Positions 43,012-51,965 of a stretch of DNA of 64,000 nt are shown piece after piece (positions within the stretch are counted from its first letter, which is position 1; every line of letters starts with the position of its first letter). Position numbers and translations under genes: made by a program. The stretch covers positions 48,678-112,677 of the forward strand of contig JACIYJ010000010.1 of NCBI GenBank assembly GCA_014360015.1. Reading direction: 5' to 3'. This DNA is from Candidatus Aminicenantota bacterium (GTDB lineage Bacteria; Acidobacteriota; Aminicenantia; Aminicenantales; Saccharicenantaceae). The notes beneath the pieces are model-generated. The model did no database searches and was not told the origin of the DNA. It was given only the letters and a program-made list of their open reading frames with translations.

Positions 43012-44184
43012 ATGATTGAAGGACAGGAAACCCTAAGCAAGGTAACCCAGCTTAAATACGCCATGGTCGGCGGTGGCCTCGGCGCCTTTATCGGTGATGT
43101 GCACCGCAAAGCCATCGCCATGGACGGGAAAGCTCGCCTGGTAGCCGGCTGTTTTTCTCAGAGCTACGAGAACACGCTCCGAACCGGCGAGCTTCTCGGC
43201 CTGGATAAAAGCCGGCTCTACCGCAACTATGAAGAGATGCTCAGAACTGAAGCTTCTCACCCCGACCGGCCGGATTTTATCGTCATCGTCACCCCCAATG
43301 ACACCCATTATCCGATAGCTCGTTTAGCTCTCGACCTGGGCTTTGCCGTAGTCTGCGATAAACCCTTAGCCACGAGCAGCAAGTTAGCCCGGGAACTTGA
43401 TGACCTGGCTCGCCAGAAAGACCTGCTTTTCTGCGTCACTTACACCTATTCCGGCTTTCCCATCATCAAGCATCTGCGCCATCTCATCAGAAGCGGCGAG
43501 CTCGGGACGATTCGGTTTGTGGCCGGCGAATATCCGCAGGAATGGTTGGCCACGTTACTTGAAAAAACTGGCCAGAAGCAGGCGGCCTGGCGCACTGACC
43601 CGGCTCGAGCCGGAATTTCCAACTGCGTCGGCGATATCGGCTCCCACATTGAGCACATGGTTTCGTATCTCACCGGGCTGGAAATTGAATCGCTCTGTGC
43701 CCGGCTTGACCACTTTGGTGAAGGCCGGCCACTTGATGATAACGCTTCCATTATGGTGAATTTTCGGGGCGGAGCTCGCGGTCTTTACTGGTGTTCTCAG
43801 ATTGCCATCGGCCATGACAACGGTTTCAGGGTGAGAATTTATGGAAAGAAAGGAGCCGTTGAGTGGTACCAGGAAGACCCGAACCACGCCAAGATTGCCT
43901 ACCTGGACCGGCCTGTTGCTTATATTTCGCGCGGCCGCGACCCGATGTGTCCAAGAGCCCAGGCTTTATCCCGCATTCCATCTGGGCACAACGAAGGCTA
44001 TTTTGAGGCTTTTGCCAACATTTATTCCACTTTCATCACCGCCCTCGATAAAAAACTCCGGGGCGAGCCTCTGACTGCCGACGACCTAGATTTTCCTAAC
44101 GCTGAGGAAGGTGTGCGCGGAGTGCGCTTCATAGAAAAATGCGTGGAAAGCTCCGAAAAAGGTGCGGTCTGGGTTGAATTTTAG
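43012..44184 (+). CDS. Gfo/Idh/MocA family oxidoreductase, cytoplasmic
   Basis: 390 residues without a signal peptide. The N-terminal Rossmann motif is V-G-G-G-L-G-A-F-I near residue 19. V-V-C-D-K-P-L-A is the family's E/D-K-P catalytic-lysine region near residue 125, and the substrate-side D-I-G-S-H-x-x-H motif is near 208. It is typical of sugar or inositol dehydrogenases that use NAD(P). A TIM-barrel isomerase and a Tat-exported relative follow on the same strand, suggesting a shared sugar pathway. The start has an AAAGGAGA site. Confidence 0.87.
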   Translation: MIEGQETLSKVTQLKYAMVGGGLGAFIGDVHRKAIAMDGKARLVAGCFSQSYENTLRTGELLGLDKSRLYRNYEEMLRTEASHPDRPDFIVIVTPNDTHYPIARLALDLGFAVVCDKPLATSSKLARELDDLARQKDLLFCVTYTYSGFPIIKHLRHLIRSGELGTIRFVAGEYPQEWLATLLEKTGQKQAAWRTDPARAGISNCVGDIGSHIEHMVSYLTGLEIESLCARLDHFGEGRPLDDNASIMVNFRGGARGLYWCSQIAIGHDNGFRVRIYGKKGAVEWYQEDPNHAKIAYLDRPVAYISRGRDPMCPRAQALSRIPSGHNEGYFEAFANIYSTFITALDKKLRGEPLTADDLDFPNAEEGVRGVRFIEKCVESSEKGAVWVEF

Positions 44185-44507
44185 GTTAGGACAAGGAATG
44201 AGAGGATTAAAACTGGCTGATGACTCAGAGTTGGAGTGGTCATAGTAGTTTTTGGCCAAATGGCTGAAGTGAAAATTAGGTGAAAATAAGCGTGGATGAA
44301 AACAATTAAAATCCATTAGAAAAGCAAGTGACGTTGTAGATTCAGAAAGGGAAAAATCTCTGGGCCAGAAAATAAAAAGCAGATAGGTAAACAAACTGAG
44401 AAACGAAAAAAAAAAATTAGAAAAAGATGAAACTAAAAAAGAAAATGAAAAGAGAAAAAACGATAAAAGATTTGATCTTCTGGCAAAAAATTTAAAGGAG
44501 GGAAAAA
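44185..44507. other. Purine-rich intergenic leader before the isomerase gene
   Basis: 323 bases whose plus strand is strongly A/G-biased, especially 44380-44507, where runs of A and G dominate. There is no plausible gene on either strand. The tract ends in an AAAGGAGGG ribosome site. Similar purine-rich leaders precede the genes at 47355 and 51966, so this looks like a regional feature rather than chance. Confidence 0.5.
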
Positions 44508-45497
44508 ATGAATCGACCTGTTACCTTATTTACCGGCCAGTGGGCTGACCTGCCCTTTGAAGTTCTCTGCAGAAAGGCCAGCGCCTGGGGTTATGACGGC
44601 CTGGAAATCGCCTGCTGGGGAGATCACTTAGAAGTTAAAAAAGCGGCTGAAGATAAAAATTATGTTCAGAAAAAGCTGGAAACACTGGCTAATCACAATC
44701 TGAAATGCTGGGCCCTCGGGGCTCATTTAGCCGGTCAGTGCGTAGGCGACCTCTATGACCCGCGACTTGACACCTTCGCTCCAGATGCGGTTAAAGGTAA
44801 ACCCGAGGAACTGCGGGCCTGGGCCATAGAAGAAATGAAGCTCACCGCCCGGGCTGCTAAAAACCTGGGTTGCTATGTGGTCAACGGCTTTATGGGTTCG
44901 CCCATCTGGAAGTTCTGGTATTCGTTTCCGCCGACGAGCGAAGAGATGGTGGAACAGGGCTTTCAGAAAATTAAAGAGCTCTGGACACCGATTCTGGATG
45001 AATTTGACCGCTGCGGCGTTAAATTTGCCCTGGAAGTTCACCCCACTGAGATTGCCTTTGATTTTTACACAGCTAAGAGACTGCTGGAAGTGTTTGACTA
45101 CCGCCCGACCCTCGGCTTTAATTTTGACCCCAGCCATCTGCTCTGGCAGGGAATGGTGCCACATCTTTTTATCCGCGAGTTCCCCGACCGGATTTTCCAT
45201 GTTCATATGAAAGATGTGGCCGTGACTCTTGACGGGAAAGCTTCGCTCATCGGTTCACATCTTCCTTTTGGTGACCTGCGCCGCGGCTGGAATTTCCGTT
45301 CCTTAGGCCATGGTAATGTCGATTTTGAGTCCATCATCCGTGAGCTTAACGCCATCGGCTACAGCGGGCCGCTTTCGGTGGAATGGGAGGATAAGGGCAT
45401 GGACCGGGAATTCGGAGCCAGGGAAGCCCTGGAATTTGTCCGAAGCCATGATTTCAAGCCATCTGGCGTGGCTTTCGACAGCCATATGAAGAAGTAG
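44508..45497 (+). CDS. Sugar phosphate isomerase/epimerase-like TIM-barrel protein
   Basis: 329 residues of the xylose-isomerase-like TIM barrel (IolE/IolI type): Y-D-G-L-E-I-A-C-W near residue 30, F-A-L-E-V-H-P-T near residue 181 with a metal-binding glutamate, F-N-F-D-P-S-H-L near 207, H-V-H-M-K-D near 238 and S-V-E-W-E-D near 294. These give the usual Glu-Asp-His-Glu metal site. It lies between two Gfo/Idh/MocA genes, a frequent arrangement in cyclitol or keto-sugar catabolism. The exact substrate is unknown. Confidence 0.87.
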   Translation: MNRPVTLFTGQWADLPFEVLCRKASAWGYDGLEIACWGDHLEVKKAAEDKNYVQKKLETLANHNLKCWALGAHLAGQCVGDLYDPRLDTFAPDAVKGKPEELRAWAIEEMKLTARAAKNLGCYVVNGFMGSPIWKFWYSFPPTSEEMVEQGFQKIKELWTPILDEFDRCGVKFALEVHPTEIAFDFYTAKRLLEVFDYRPTLGFNFDPSHLLWQGMVPHLFIREFPDRIFHVHMKDVAVTLDGKASLIGSHLPFGDLRRGWNFRSLGHGNVDFESIIRELNAIGYSGPLSVEWEDKGMDREFGAREALEFVRSHDFKPSGVAFDSHMKK

Positions 45498-45637
45498 AGC
45501 TGAGACTAATTCCTGTTTCGGAGTGTATTTTGGTGAAATTTTTTTGGTTGACTGAGTATGAAAAATTTATAAATAAAAAAGGTTAAGCAGTTGAATCTTA
45601 CTTCAAAAAAAAGTTAATATGTTCTGTAAAAAAGAGA

Positions 45638-47080
45638 GTGAATATGGACATGAAAGATAGAAAACCAGAATTATTAAAAAAAGAAATATTGAACAGAGAT
45701 ATAAACCTGAGCGATGATCAGATTTCTAGTAAACTGAGCCGCCGAGATTTCCTGAAAACTACCGCGGCTGCTACCGGGCTGGTAGTGGCTACCGGAAAAC
45801 TGTTTGGCACTCCGCTTATCATCACCGATGAAGGCAAGGGGAAAGTGATTATGCCCTCAGATGAAATCCGGGTGGCTTTCATCGGGGTCGGAGAACAGGG
45901 CCGCATTCTGCTGGATTGCTGCCTGAGGATTCCCGGAATCAAGATTGCGGCTATCTGCGATATCTGGGAATACAGCCGTGATTATGCGGCCGGTTATCTG
46001 AGAAAATACGGCCAGACGCCCAATGTTTACGAAGATTATCGCGAGATGCTGGCCAAGGAGAAAAACCTGGATGCAGCCATTATCGCCACGCCGGACTGGA
46101 TGCATGCCGAGCATACCAATGCCTGTCTCAACCACGGGCTTCATGTTTACTGCGAGAAGGAAATGTCCAACAGTCTGGAAAAAGCCCGTTCCATGGTGGA
46201 GACAGCCAGACGCACGGGAAAGCTGCTCCAGATTGGCCATCAGCGGCGTTCCAACCCGCGCTACATTCACGCCATAGAGAAACTCATCCATGACCGGAAG
46301 CTTCTCGGGCGGGTGATGATTGCCTATGCTCAGTGGAACCGAGCCAAAGCTGATATGCTCAGCTGGCCAAAAAAATATACCATTGACCCGCAGACGCTCC
46401 ATAAATACGGCTACAACTCCATGGAAGAATTCAGAAACTGGCGCTGGTTTAAGAAATACGGCGGCGGTCCGATTGTCGACCTTGGCTCCCACCAGATAGA
46501 CCTCTTTAGCTGGGTTTTTAAATCCAACCCAAAAACGGCTGTGGCTTCCGGCGGTGTTGATTATTACCAGAACCGGGAGTGGTACGATAACGTCATGGTC
46601 ATCTATGAGTATGAAACTACGGAAGGCATGGCCAGAGCCTTCTACCAGGTGCAGACCACAACTTCACACGGCGGGTTCTACGAGACTTTCATGGGTGAGA
46701 ATGGCTCTCTGGTGATTTCCGAAGTTCCTCAGAAAGGAAACTGGGCTTACCGCGAAGCCCATGCCCCCGACTGGGAGCCGCTGGTCAGAGAAGGTTTGCT
46801 TCTTTCAGAAGCTCCGCCGATTCAGAAAATCGAAACCAGGAACGTTTTTGTCGATGTTCGGGTGACAGCTGAAGCCGGGCGCTGGCCGCTTCCGGTTGAG
46901 TTAGCCAAACCGGCCCATCAACCGCACTTAGAAAACTTTTTTGAGGCTATCCGCAAAGGAATCCCACTTAACTGTCCGGCTGAGTTGGCTTATGAGACTG
47001 CTGTGGCCGTGCTCAAGGTAAACGAGGCGGTTAAGAATAAGACCCTGCTTAGGTTCAACCCGGCGGAGTTTAAGGTATAA
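45638..47080 (+). CDS. Tat-exported Gfo/Idh/MocA family oxidoreductase with E-K-E motif
   Basis: About 480 residues. A twin-arginine signal L-S-R-R-D-F-L-K lies near residue 32, later than usual because of a charged purine-coded N-extension. The Rossmann part has F-I-G-V-G-E-Q-G. Where most relatives have E-K-P, this one reads Y-C-E-K-E-M, keeping the lysine but not the proline. W-R-W-F-K-K-Y-G-G-G-P-I-V-D-L-G-S-H-Q follows. Starts at GTG 45638 or the ATG at 45644. It is probably a periplasmic sugar oxidoreductase that could pass electrons to the neighbouring cytochrome cluster, which is inference. Confidence 0.83.
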   Translation: MNMDMKDRKPELLKKEILNRDINLSDDQISSKLSRRDFLKTTAAATGLVVATGKLFGTPLIITDEGKGKVIMPSDEIRVAFIGVGEQGRILLDCCLRIPGIKIAAICDIWEYSRDYAAGYLRKYGQTPNVYEDYREMLAKEKNLDAAIIATPDWMHAEHTNACLNHGLHVYCEKEMSNSLEKARSMVETARRTGKLLQIGHQRRSNPRYIHAIEKLIHDRKLLGRVMIAYAQWNRAKADMLSWPKKYTIDPQTLHKYGYNSMEEFRNWRWFKKYGGGPIVDLGSHQIDLFSWVFKSNPKTAVASGGVDYYQNREWYDNVMVIYEYETTEGMARAFYQVQTTTSHGGFYETFMGENGSLVISEVPQKGNWAYREAHAPDWEPLVREGLLLSEAPPIQKIETRNVFVDVRVTAEAGRWPLPVELAKPAHQPHLENFFEAIRKGIPLNCPAELAYETAVAVLKVNEAVKNKTLLRFNPAEFKV

Positions 47081-47354
47081 AGCAGGAAAGAAAGCCTGAG
47101 GCCTTGAATGTCAGGAGATAAAAAAGCGGCTGAAAAATGGAGAAGCTGAAAGAAGGCATAGAAAAAATAATGAAGGATGGATAGATAGCAATATGGCCGA
47201 AAGAAAAAAGATAGAGTGGGAGAAAGCAAATGGGCAGATCAGAATAGGTCAGCCTACCGACTCGTAAGATAAGGTAGAAAAAGACGCAATGAAATATGAT
47301 TGGCTGAACAAAAAAAGCAAAAGAAAATGAATTCTGGATAATAGAAGAGGCGAA
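47081..47354. other. Purine-rich intergenic leader before the multihaem cytochrome gene
   Basis: 274 bases, rich in A and G on the plus strand (for example 47090-47225), with no gene-like frame and no clear promoter. It resembles the tracts before the genes at 44508 and 51966. Confidence 0.45.
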
Positions 47355-49811
47355 ATGGAAAGCCTGACAGAAAATAAGAAAGACAGAAGAAAGATAAGCT
47401 GGCAGATGGTCGGGTTGGCAGCCGGGCTTCTCCTCAGTATTACGATATTTATATTTGTAACACTGACCATCTCCCGGCTGCTGGAAGCCAGAAGCTCCAA
47501 AAAGCCGGTCCCGAAAGCTCCGGAGATAAAGCTCCAGGAGACGGAAAAAACCGGTTGGTCAGGAAGTCAGATTTCACCAGTTCATCGAATACCCCTTATG
47601 GATGAATTCAACCAGAAAATCATTCCCGCAGCTTCTGATTCTCTTCCTTTTTCTGCCCGTAATACCTGCGGGCCGTGCCACAATTATGACCAGATAAGCC
47701 AGGGAACACATTTCAACTTTCGCCTCAGACCAGAAACTGACCGCCCTACTGAACCCTGGGTTCTGGTTGATGATAAAGTTGGCACCCAGCTTCCTGTTTC
47801 TTACCAGAATTATCCCGGCCTATGGTCACCGGAAAAGTTGGGTCTGAGCGCCTGGCAGTTTGTCAATCTTTTTGGCCGGAACCTGAACGGCGGTGGTCCG
47901 GGCGAGCCAGCTGAAAAAGAAATAACCCCTGATTCCCGCTGGAATGTCTCGGGCAAACTGGAAATTAATTGCCTTGGTTGCCATAACAAGTCCCCGCTTC
48001 AGGACCACTCAGAGTGGGTCAAACAGGTAATGCGTCAAAATTTCCGCTGGGCAGCCACAGCTGCTTCAGGGTTGGGAGAAGTGGTGGGGATGGCCTCCCG
48101 GCTTCCTTCGACTTGGAGTGTGGTTGATGGTCCCAATCCTGATGACCATGAATGGGCGGTGGCCCCTCAGGTTAAGTACAATCAGAGCTTCTTTGACAGC
48201 AAAAATAACGCTGTGCTGGATTTAGCCCATCAGCCTGAAGATAGCCGTTGTCTTGCCTGTCATTCGGTTACACCCCGAAAGGTGCAAACTAAAGCCGCAG
48301 TTGAGCGTGATGTACACTCGATGGCTGGTCTTAAGTGCACTGATTGCCACCGGAATGATTTGACTCATGAGATGATCCGCGGGTTTGAGGGCCAGAAGGT
48401 GAGCAGTTCTAACCTCAAGGCCGAAGATTTCACCTGTGCTGGCTGCCATCTGGGTCAGAAACCGGAAAAAGGCGGGATCGGGTTTGCGGGGCTGCTGGGA
48501 GCGCCCAGGCCAGCTCATAAAGGCATTCCTAAGATTCATTTCGAGCGACTGTCCTGCACTACCTGTCATTCCGGGCCTCTTCCGGAAAAGGAACCACAGG
48601 AAGTTTACACTTCACGGGCTAACCGCCTGGGTGTTTTTGGTAAGGCTCACTGGACCTCTGAATATCCAGTCATTCTGGAACCGGTATTTGTTAGAGAAAA
48701 AGACGAAAAAATTTACCCGGAACGAATGATGTGGCCAGCCTTCTGGGCCGAGAAAAAAGGAAAAGATCTGGTGCCGGTGGAAAGCCAGGAGATCCTGAAG
48801 ACTGCACCGGAAGTATTTCAGTTAAAAGAAAATGTAGCCAGCTTACTTAACAGCCTGCTCCCCCTGGCCGAGGAAGGTTTTTATCCGGCCGTGGTTATCT
48901 CAGAGTATCTATTTGAGCCGAATGCGGACGGCGGCCTGGATTTCCGGTCACTGGAAAAATCACCTCTTGTGGGAAAAGCCGGTCAGGGAAAATTCAGGCT
49001 GGTTCAGGTGAGGAAAGATGAAGTTAAACCATTGCTTCCCGCTTTCAACCCGGAAGAAGCTCCGGCTGAGCTTGAAGATAAAATTTTGAGGGCACTGCAG
49101 GCCTTAAAATCCCAGGCTGGAGTAAAAGAGCCGGCTCTGGAAGCGGGGAAATTCATTTATAAAATCACCGAAGGCTATTTAGATAAAGCAGAAAAGGGCG
49201 GAGAGCCGGCTGCTGAGCCAGAAATCGGCTGGCTGGAAGAAGAAAATTTACGACCTCTGCTCTCGGATTTTCAGGTCAGGACTCTGGAGAAGCTCAATGC
49301 TGGCCAGGAAATTCTAACCGAAGAGCAGGTAGCGTTGGTTTTAGAGAAGCTTTCCCGGGCCAATCCCCAGAAAGAATTCGCCTATGTGGCCGCGGGCCGG
49401 GTATTCAGCTTAGGCAAGGACGGGAAGCTAAAGGTGAGCGAGCATCCGGCAGCCAAGCCCATTTCCTGGCCCCTGGCTCATAACGTGCGACCGGCTCAGC
49501 AAGCCCTCGGTAAAAACGGTTGCACTGATTGTCACAGCCCCGATTCCAGGGTTTTCTTCGGTAAGGTCGAAGCCAGCTCCCCGCTTAAAACTTCCTGGAA
49601 GGAAGCAAAACTTCAGGCCGATTGGATGAAAACCGGAACCCTCTTCCAGTTTCTTTTTGGCTTTACTTTTCTGGTCCGGCCAGCTTTCAAACTGCTGCTG
49701 GCAGCCTGCCTGCTTTTAATGGGGTTAATTTTGCTGGTGGTAGTGGTGAGAATAACAGGAAAAATTTCTGGTATAAAAGACAACGGGCAAAAACCGGAGA
49801 GCAGGAGATAG
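47355..49811 (+). CDS. Seven-haem membrane-anchored cytochrome c
   Basis: 818 residues. A membrane helix at about 19-41 precedes a large extracytoplasmic region with seven C-x-x-C-H haem sites, namely C105-G-P-C-H, then C-L-G-C-H, C-L-A-C-H, C-T-D-C-H, C-A-G-C-H, C-T-T-C-H and, near residue 724, C-T-D-C-H. A second membrane helix is at about 780-802. A long Glu/Lys/Pro-rich helical stretch (about 480-690) separates the sixth and seventh haems. It should move electrons across the periplasm. The cytochrome b-like gene follows after three bases and ApbE after that, so it probably takes electrons from the quinone pool or a flavoprotein. No named family fits fully. Confidence 0.8.
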   Translation: MESLTENKKDRRKISWQMVGLAAGLLLSITIFIFVTLTISRLLEARSSKKPVPKAPEIKLQETEKTGWSGSQISPVHRIPLMDEFNQKIIPAASDSLPFSARNTCGPCHNYDQISQGTHFNFRLRPETDRPTEPWVLVDDKVGTQLPVSYQNYPGLWSPEKLGLSAWQFVNLFGRNLNGGGPGEPAEKEITPDSRWNVSGKLEINCLGCHNKSPLQDHSEWVKQVMRQNFRWAATAASGLGEVVGMASRLPSTWSVVDGPNPDDHEWAVAPQVKYNQSFFDSKNNAVLDLAHQPEDSRCLACHSVTPRKVQTKAAVERDVHSMAGLKCTDCHRNDLTHEMIRGFEGQKVSSSNLKAEDFTCAGCHLGQKPEKGGIGFAGLLGAPRPAHKGIPKIHFERLSCTTCHSGPLPEKEPQEVYTSRANRLGVFGKAHWTSEYPVILEPVFVREKDEKIYPERMMWPAFWAEKKGKDLVPVESQEILKTAPEVFQLKENVASLLNSLLPLAEEGFYPAVVISEYLFEPNADGGLDFRSLEKSPLVGKAGQGKFRLVQVRKDEVKPLLPAFNPEEAPAELEDKILRALQALKSQAGVKEPALEAGKFIYKITEGYLDKAEKGGEPAAEPEIGWLEEENLRPLLSDFQVRTLEKLNAGQEILTEEQVALVLEKLSRANPQKEFAYVAAGRVFSLGKDGKLKVSEHPAAKPISWPLAHNVRPAQQALGKNGCTDCHSPDSRVFFGKVEASSPLKTSWKEAKLQADWMKTGTLFQFLFGFTFLVRPAFKLLLAACLLLMGLILLVVVVRITGKISGIKDNGQKPESRR

Positions 49812-49814
49812 AAG

Positions 49815-50501
49815 ATGATTTTCGGGATAACCAGCTTCCTGCTGATTGTGGCTTTAAACCTGCGGCTAACTTTTGGTCGTTACCTCAGACGTCTTCCAGA
49901 AGAAAAAAGGAAAATAAATTCTGAAAATTTTAAAGGTTATATTCACTGGATTGTGAGCTGGAAAAAGTCATTTCTGAAATTAGAACGCTGGGATAGGTGC
50001 CTGGATTATCTGATTGCTTGGGGTCAGAAAAATTATCCAGGCTGGACGGTCTGGGTGTTTTATGCTCTGGTTCTGAGTTATATCTACTTAGCTCTGAGCG
50101 GTTTTATTTTTGCCTGGTTTGTGCCGCGTGGACTTTATGGATTTCCACTGCTCCTGCATGTGGCCGCGGGAGCTCTTTTTGCCATCTGTTTGACCATCAT
50201 TCTTTTTATCAAAGCCCGGGTATATTTGCCAGAAAAGGTCGAAGAGGAAGCTTCCAAGGAGAGCGACTATGGTTTTTACTGTCCGCTGTTACACAAAAGT
50301 TTTCCCCGCCTTTACCTTCAGGCCGTAGCTTTCTGGGTGTTTGTGCTGGCTGGGTTTTTGTTAGTTGCTTCCACCCTTGGCTCAATGCTTCCTTATTTTA
50401 ACTTCCCGGCACAAATATTTTTCTTCCATCTTCACCGCTGGAGCGCCCTGGCCTCGGTGCTGGCAGCCTGCTTGGCCATAGATGTTATGATTGTAGAGTG
50501 A
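49815..50501 (+). CDS. Membrane cytochrome b-like partner
   Basis: 228 residues with about four or five membrane helices: a short one at the N-terminus, then about 75-95, 108-132, 168-188 and 198-225. Histidines in L-L-H-V-A-A-G-A and F-F-H-L-H-R-W are placed within or at the edge of helices, as in b-type haem proteins of the formate dehydrogenase gamma/NarI kind. It starts three bases after the multihaem gene and is followed 15 bases later by apbE, so it likely forms the membrane anchor and quinone-side subunit of the complex. The haem-binding role is inferred. Confidence 0.6.
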   Translation: MIFGITSFLLIVALNLRLTFGRYLRRLPEEKRKINSENFKGYIHWIVSWKKSFLKLERWDRCLDYLIAWGQKNYPGWTVWVFYALVLSYIYLALSGFIFAWFVPRGLYGFPLLLHVAAGALFAICLTIILFIKARVYLPEKVEEEASKESDYGFYCPLLHKSFPRLYLQAVAFWVFVLAGFLLVASTLGSMLPYFNFPAQIFFFHLHRWSALASVLAACLAIDVMIVE

Positions 50502-50516
50502 TTTATAAAAAGACGA

Positions 50517-51674
50517 ATGCCGGCGAATAATATCTTTCATTTCAGCCATCAAGCTATGGCTACTTTCTTTGAGGTTTATATCGCCGGCCAGGATGAAGCT
50601 TACAGCCGAAGCGCCGCCCACGCTTTTTTCAGGGAAATTGACAGGCTGGAAAAGCTGCTCAGCCGCTTTGACCCGGGCAGTGAAATTTCCATGATCAACC
50701 GGTTGAGGCCGGGAGAGAGTATCCCGGTGGGAGTGGAAACGTATGAGTGCCTGAAAGCCGGTTTTGAGTTGATGGTAGCTACCAGTGGTGCCTTCAACCT
50801 CAATTACAGAGTTATCGAAAAAAGAAAAGGCGGGCAAGAATCTTTTGAAGGAAATAATGTTCCTGCAATCAAGATATCAGGAGCTGGTTATTTAGCCAAA
50901 AAAGAAGAAATTCGTAAGCCAAAAATGGCTCTGAAAAAAAACAACAAAAACGAAAATAGGCTTGAAGAAGAAGCTAAAGTAGAACAGGAAGAAAAAGAAA
51001 AGCCAGAAGAACATTCTCAGAGCCTTTTTTCAGAACCTCGGCTTATGACCATTGTTTTAGAAGAGGAAAGAAAACGGCTGGAAAGTAAGCCCGGAATAAT
51101 TTTTAATAATTTTTCGGAGCGAGAGATAAAATTCTGGCAGAAGCTTTTCCCGCTGGAGCTTCTGGAGATTCAAGGTGGGTATTTAGCGGTCAGGCTAAAT
51201 GTGCCAGAAGCTGACCTTGACCTGGACCTGGGGGCGATTGGCAAAGGCTATGCCCTGGAGAAAGCGGCTCAAATTTTTGCCGATTGGGAAATCAGTGATT
51301 TTCTGGTCAATGCCGGCCAGAGCACAGTTTATGCCCGCGGAGAAAAACCCTGGCCGGTGGCTGTAGGTGGCGGGTTTGATTTTTTCAAGGGTGGGAAAAT
51401 TAATTTGCTCAACCGGGCTTTGAGTGGTTCAGGACACGAGGTTAAAGGCGAGCACATCTTCGATCCGCGTCAGAAAGAAAAGAAATCCAGGCAGCTTCAA
51501 GCCTGGGCCTCGCATCCATCACCGACTCTGGCTGATGGTCTGACTACCGCCTTTATGGTTATGAGCCTGGAAGAAATCGCTGCTTACTGCGAAAAGCACC
51601 CTGAAGTCTGGACATTGGTCCTCAGTCGTGATAAAAAATCTTATCAGTTTAATTTTCCTGATATTTGTGAATAA
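50517..51674 (+). CDS. ApbE-like FAD:protein FMN transferase with a charged insert
   Basis: 385 residues. The N-terminal part has M-A-T-F-F-E-V near residue 13 and F-R-E-I-D-R-L-E-K-L-L-S-R-F, as in ApbE. The C-terminal half has D-L-G-A-I-G-K-G-Y-A, V-N-A-G and L-A-D-G-L-T-T-A, the metal and FAD regions. Between them (about 102-200) lies a Lys/Glu-rich insert of roughly 100 residues not seen in standard ApbE. The usual N-A-G-G-D is N-A-G-Q-S here, so one metal-side residue is changed. It would attach FMN to a periplasmic electron-transfer protein, but no clear target motif is seen nearby. There is no obvious lipoprotein signal. Confidence 0.75.
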   Translation: MPANNIFHFSHQAMATFFEVYIAGQDEAYSRSAAHAFFREIDRLEKLLSRFDPGSEISMINRLRPGESIPVGVETYECLKAGFELMVATSGAFNLNYRVIEKRKGGQESFEGNNVPAIKISGAGYLAKKEEIRKPKMALKKNNKNENRLEEEAKVEQEEKEKPEEHSQSLFSEPRLMTIVLEEERKRLESKPGIIFNNFSEREIKFWQKLFPLELLEIQGGYLAVRLNVPEADLDLDLGAIGKGYALEKAAQIFADWEISDFLVNAGQSTVYARGEKPWPVAVGGGFDFFKGGKINLLNRALSGSGHEVKGEHIFDPRQKEKKSRQLQAWASHPSPTLADGLTTAFMVMSLEEIAAYCEKHPEVWTLVLSRDKKSYQFNFPDICE

Positions 51675-51965
51675 ATAAGTTGAGAAGGACGACGGAGCAA
51701 ATTTGATGATAATGGATAAGAAGAAAAAAAATTAGGAGCATCAGTTAGGAGCTTTTTAGCAGGAAAAAGATAAAAATGAGAGAAGGAAAATTGTCGAGAA
51801 AAAGTAAGACTTGATTTAAATGAAAAATAGAAACGATCATCTAAGAGAAATAGCTAAAGGAAAGATAGTCAAGAGAGGAAAAAGCTTAGAAAAACGAATT
51901 AAGGCCAATGGTAAAAAACGAAAGGAAAGATAGAATAAATAGAAGAAAAAGATGAGGAGTTGAAC
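51675..51965. other. Purine-rich intergenic leader before the discoidin-like gene
   Basis: 291 bases that are overwhelmingly A and G on the plus strand, with no gene-like frame on either strand. The tract ends in a GAGGAG ribosome site. It is the clearest of the purine-rich leaders in this stretch. Confidence 0.5.
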
